A stretch of 64,000 nt of DNA, taken from positions 62,001 through 126,000 of the forward strand of contig NZ_LDCP01000004.1 of NCBI RefSeq assembly GCF_001021555.1. Reading direction: 5' to 3'. Position numbers and translations under genes: made by a program. A model generated the notes under the pieces. That model was not told the origin of the DNA, ran no database searches, and saw only the letters and a list, made by a program, of their open reading frames with translations. Origin of the DNA: Aurantiacibacter marinus (GTDB lineage: Bacteria; Pseudomonadota; Alphaproteobacteria; Sphingomonadales; Sphingomonadaceae). The stretch's first letter is position 1. Each line of letters begins with the position of its first letter. Positions 62,919-64,000 of this stretch are shown here, one piece after another.

Positions 62919-64000
62919 CTATTGCTTCTCGAACACGAGCAAGACGTTGCCCGGCAAATGGAAGTAAAGGCCATAGCCGCTGTTGGCGATGACATGGCCG
63001 TTGTAAACTGCTGGCCCGGGGCCGCTCATGCCGCCGCCGCGCCCGATTGCGCCGGTCACAGTGTCAACCTGCTGTCGGGTGTTGTAATTCCACAGCACCC
63101 TGCCGGTGCGCCTGTCATAGGCGCGCAAGCGTCCATCGAGGTGGCCAGCGATAACTGCGCCAGGAACGGAAGTGGCCGCCGCTGATATTCCCGGATCGCA
63201 ATACAGCTCTCCATCGCAGATATTGTTCGCCTTGTTGCGCCACAAAATGCGCCCGTCGGCGGCGTTGATGGCATGAATGCCTGCGCCGTTGATCGACGTA
63301 TCGTATTCGCGGCCATCATGTGTGTCGGCAAGGTCCGTAATGGGAACGTAGACCGTGCTGCCCTGGCTCGACATGCCGAAGTGGACGCCGCCCTGCGTGC
63401 CGCCGTGGCCAAGTCTGCGCTCCCAAACCTGCCGGCCTGTTTCAGGATCGACCCCGTGGACTACGCCGGATTTGGAACCGACCACGATCATGTCCCGGCC
63501 ATTGCCGATCGGGACAAGCAAGGCCGATGCCGCGATATCGAGATCGGGGCCGTTTTCCTCAGGGCAATTTTCATTACCCATCATGCAGCCCACATTCCAC
63601 GCGTCGTTTTCAGTGAATTGCACGTGCCATAGCTTGCGCCCGGTCCGGGCATCGACGGCAAATAGTGCATCAGAATTGCCATCTGCCGGGGATGAGTAAT
63701 TTTCGCCTGACCCGAAATAGAACCGGTTGCGGGCCGGATCATAGGTCGGGCTGTTCCACACAGGAGCACCGGATGGGCCAAGTATGCGCGCACCCGCGCT
63801 GGTTTCGCCCTGCTGGGTCGGCGGATTGGGGACGGTATAGGTCTTCCACTCCCGCTCTCCCGTGGCGGGGTTGAGCGCAACCACCGCGCCGCGGAATGTG
63901 CAGCAGGAATAATTCGGATCAGCGGCCGATGTTACCTCCAGCGAGGATACCGGCACGGCCAGCATTCCGCCGCCCAGTGTCGGGGTGCCGGTGATGGTTG
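62919..64000 (-). CDS. PQQ-propeller dehydrogenase, C-terminal part (5' truncated by window edge)
   Basis: About 360 residues of a beta-propeller with PQQ-type repeats are visible (VALNPATGEREWKTY, FAVDARTGRKLWHVQF, HGVDPETGRQVWERRL, HAINAADGRILWRN, RAYDRRTGRVLWNYNT), resembling polyvinyl-alcohol dehydrogenase and related quinoproteins. An adjacent Cys pair occurs in YSCCTF, and a Cys-rich loop in MMGNENCPEENGPD. The frame is still open at base 63998 (reading TITGTPTLGGG before the first internal Met), so the N-terminus with signal and any cytochrome domain is outside. It would oxidise an alcohol in the periplasm. It starts the visible operon with ACAD 7 bp downstream. Confidence 0.85.
   Translation of the reverse strand, partial: TITGTPTLGGGMLAVPVSSLEVTSAADPNYSCCTFRGAVVALNPATGEREWKTYTVPNPPTQQGETSAGARILGPSGAPVWNSPTYDPARNRFYFGSGENYSSPADGNSDALFAVDARTGRKLWHVQFTENDAWNVGCMMGNENCPEENGPDLDIAASALLVPIGNGRDMIVVGSKSGVVHGVDPETGRQVWERRLGHGGTQGGVHFGMSSQGSTVYVPITDLADTHDGREYDTSINGAGIHAINAADGRILWRNKANNICDGELYCDPGISAAATSVPGAVIAGHLDGRLRAYDRRTGRVLWNYNTRQQVDTVTGAIGRGGGMSGPGPAVYNGHVIANSGYGLYFHLPGNVLLVFEKQ

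Overview
The window reads as a chromosomal segment of a marine aerobic anoxygenic phototroph of the Alphaproteobacteria, order Sphingomonadales, most likely an Erythrobacteraceae (Erythrobacter/Porphyrobacter-like). The reasons are the gene order bchH-bchL-bchM-lhaA-puhA-puhB-puhC-orf-acsF-puhE-hemA followed by a cytochrome c, the abundance of TonB-dependent receptors, and small sphingomonad-type genes such as the DUF6356 protein. This placement rests on family recognition, not on a database search. No rRNA, tRNA, CRISPR array, insertion sequence or phage gene was seen.

Layout. (1) 1-10.2 kb: the end of a photosynthesis gene cluster on the + strand. It holds bacteriochlorophyll synthesis genes (bchH 3' part, bchL, bchM, acsF), reaction-centre H subunit and assembly genes (lhaA, puhA, puhB, puhC, puhE), a small unknown gene and 5-aminolevulinate synthase (hemA). 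It is tightly packed with stop/start overlaps and closes at a hairpin terminator, with a convergent lipoprotein cytochrome c. (2) 10.9-17.3 kb: a crotonase, a DUF6356 protein, an Lrp/AsnC regulator, a YeiH-type exporter, cytidine deaminase and a YhhQ-type transporter, with a divergent NupC-type nucleoside transporter and a 2-oxoglutarate oxygenase. (3) 17.5-25.1 kb: an Oar-like TonB receptor, a lipoprotein 5'-nucleotidase, AMP nucleosidase and an S1/P1 nuclease, which look like a nucleic-acid/nucleotide scavenging set. (4) 25.3-40.9 kb: an alginate utilisation locus. One operon runs PL6 lyase, PL17 oligoalginate lyase, MFS transporter, DEH reductase (SDR), KDPG aldolase, KDG kinase. A GntR/FadR-type regulator and two large TonB receptors complete it. 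(5) 41.3-46.4 kb: a TetR regulator divergent from a DevCBA/MacAB-like export system (permease, ATPase, membrane fusion protein, outer membrane factor), with five 17-bp tandem repeats in front of the permease. (6) 46.4-64 kb: acetyl-CoA synthetase, then a catabolic region for an unidentified substrate. It holds a TonB receptor, alpha/beta hydrolase, MFS, TetR, FnrL-type regulator, thiolase, Rieske oxygenase, SDR, acyl-CoA ligase, VOC protein, MaoC hydratase, azoreductase-like flavoprotein, Rieske ferredoxin, acyl-CoA dehydrogenase and the C-terminal part of a PQQ-propeller dehydrogenase.

How the parts work together. The phototrophy genes give light-driven energy. The alginate locus degrades brown-algal polysaccharide to monomer outside or in the periplasm, imports it, reduces DEH to KDG and feeds KDPG into the lower Entner-Doudoroff pathway as pyruvate and glyceraldehyde-3-phosphate. 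The strongest regulatory signal is a 16-bp motif centred 36-37 bp upstream of the -35 box of three alginate promoters (PL6 operon and both TonB receptors), which defines a local regulon. A second shared motif (CATGATTGTTTT) lies before the Rieske oxygenase gene and in the VOC/MaoC divergent promoter region, tying the catabolic genes together.
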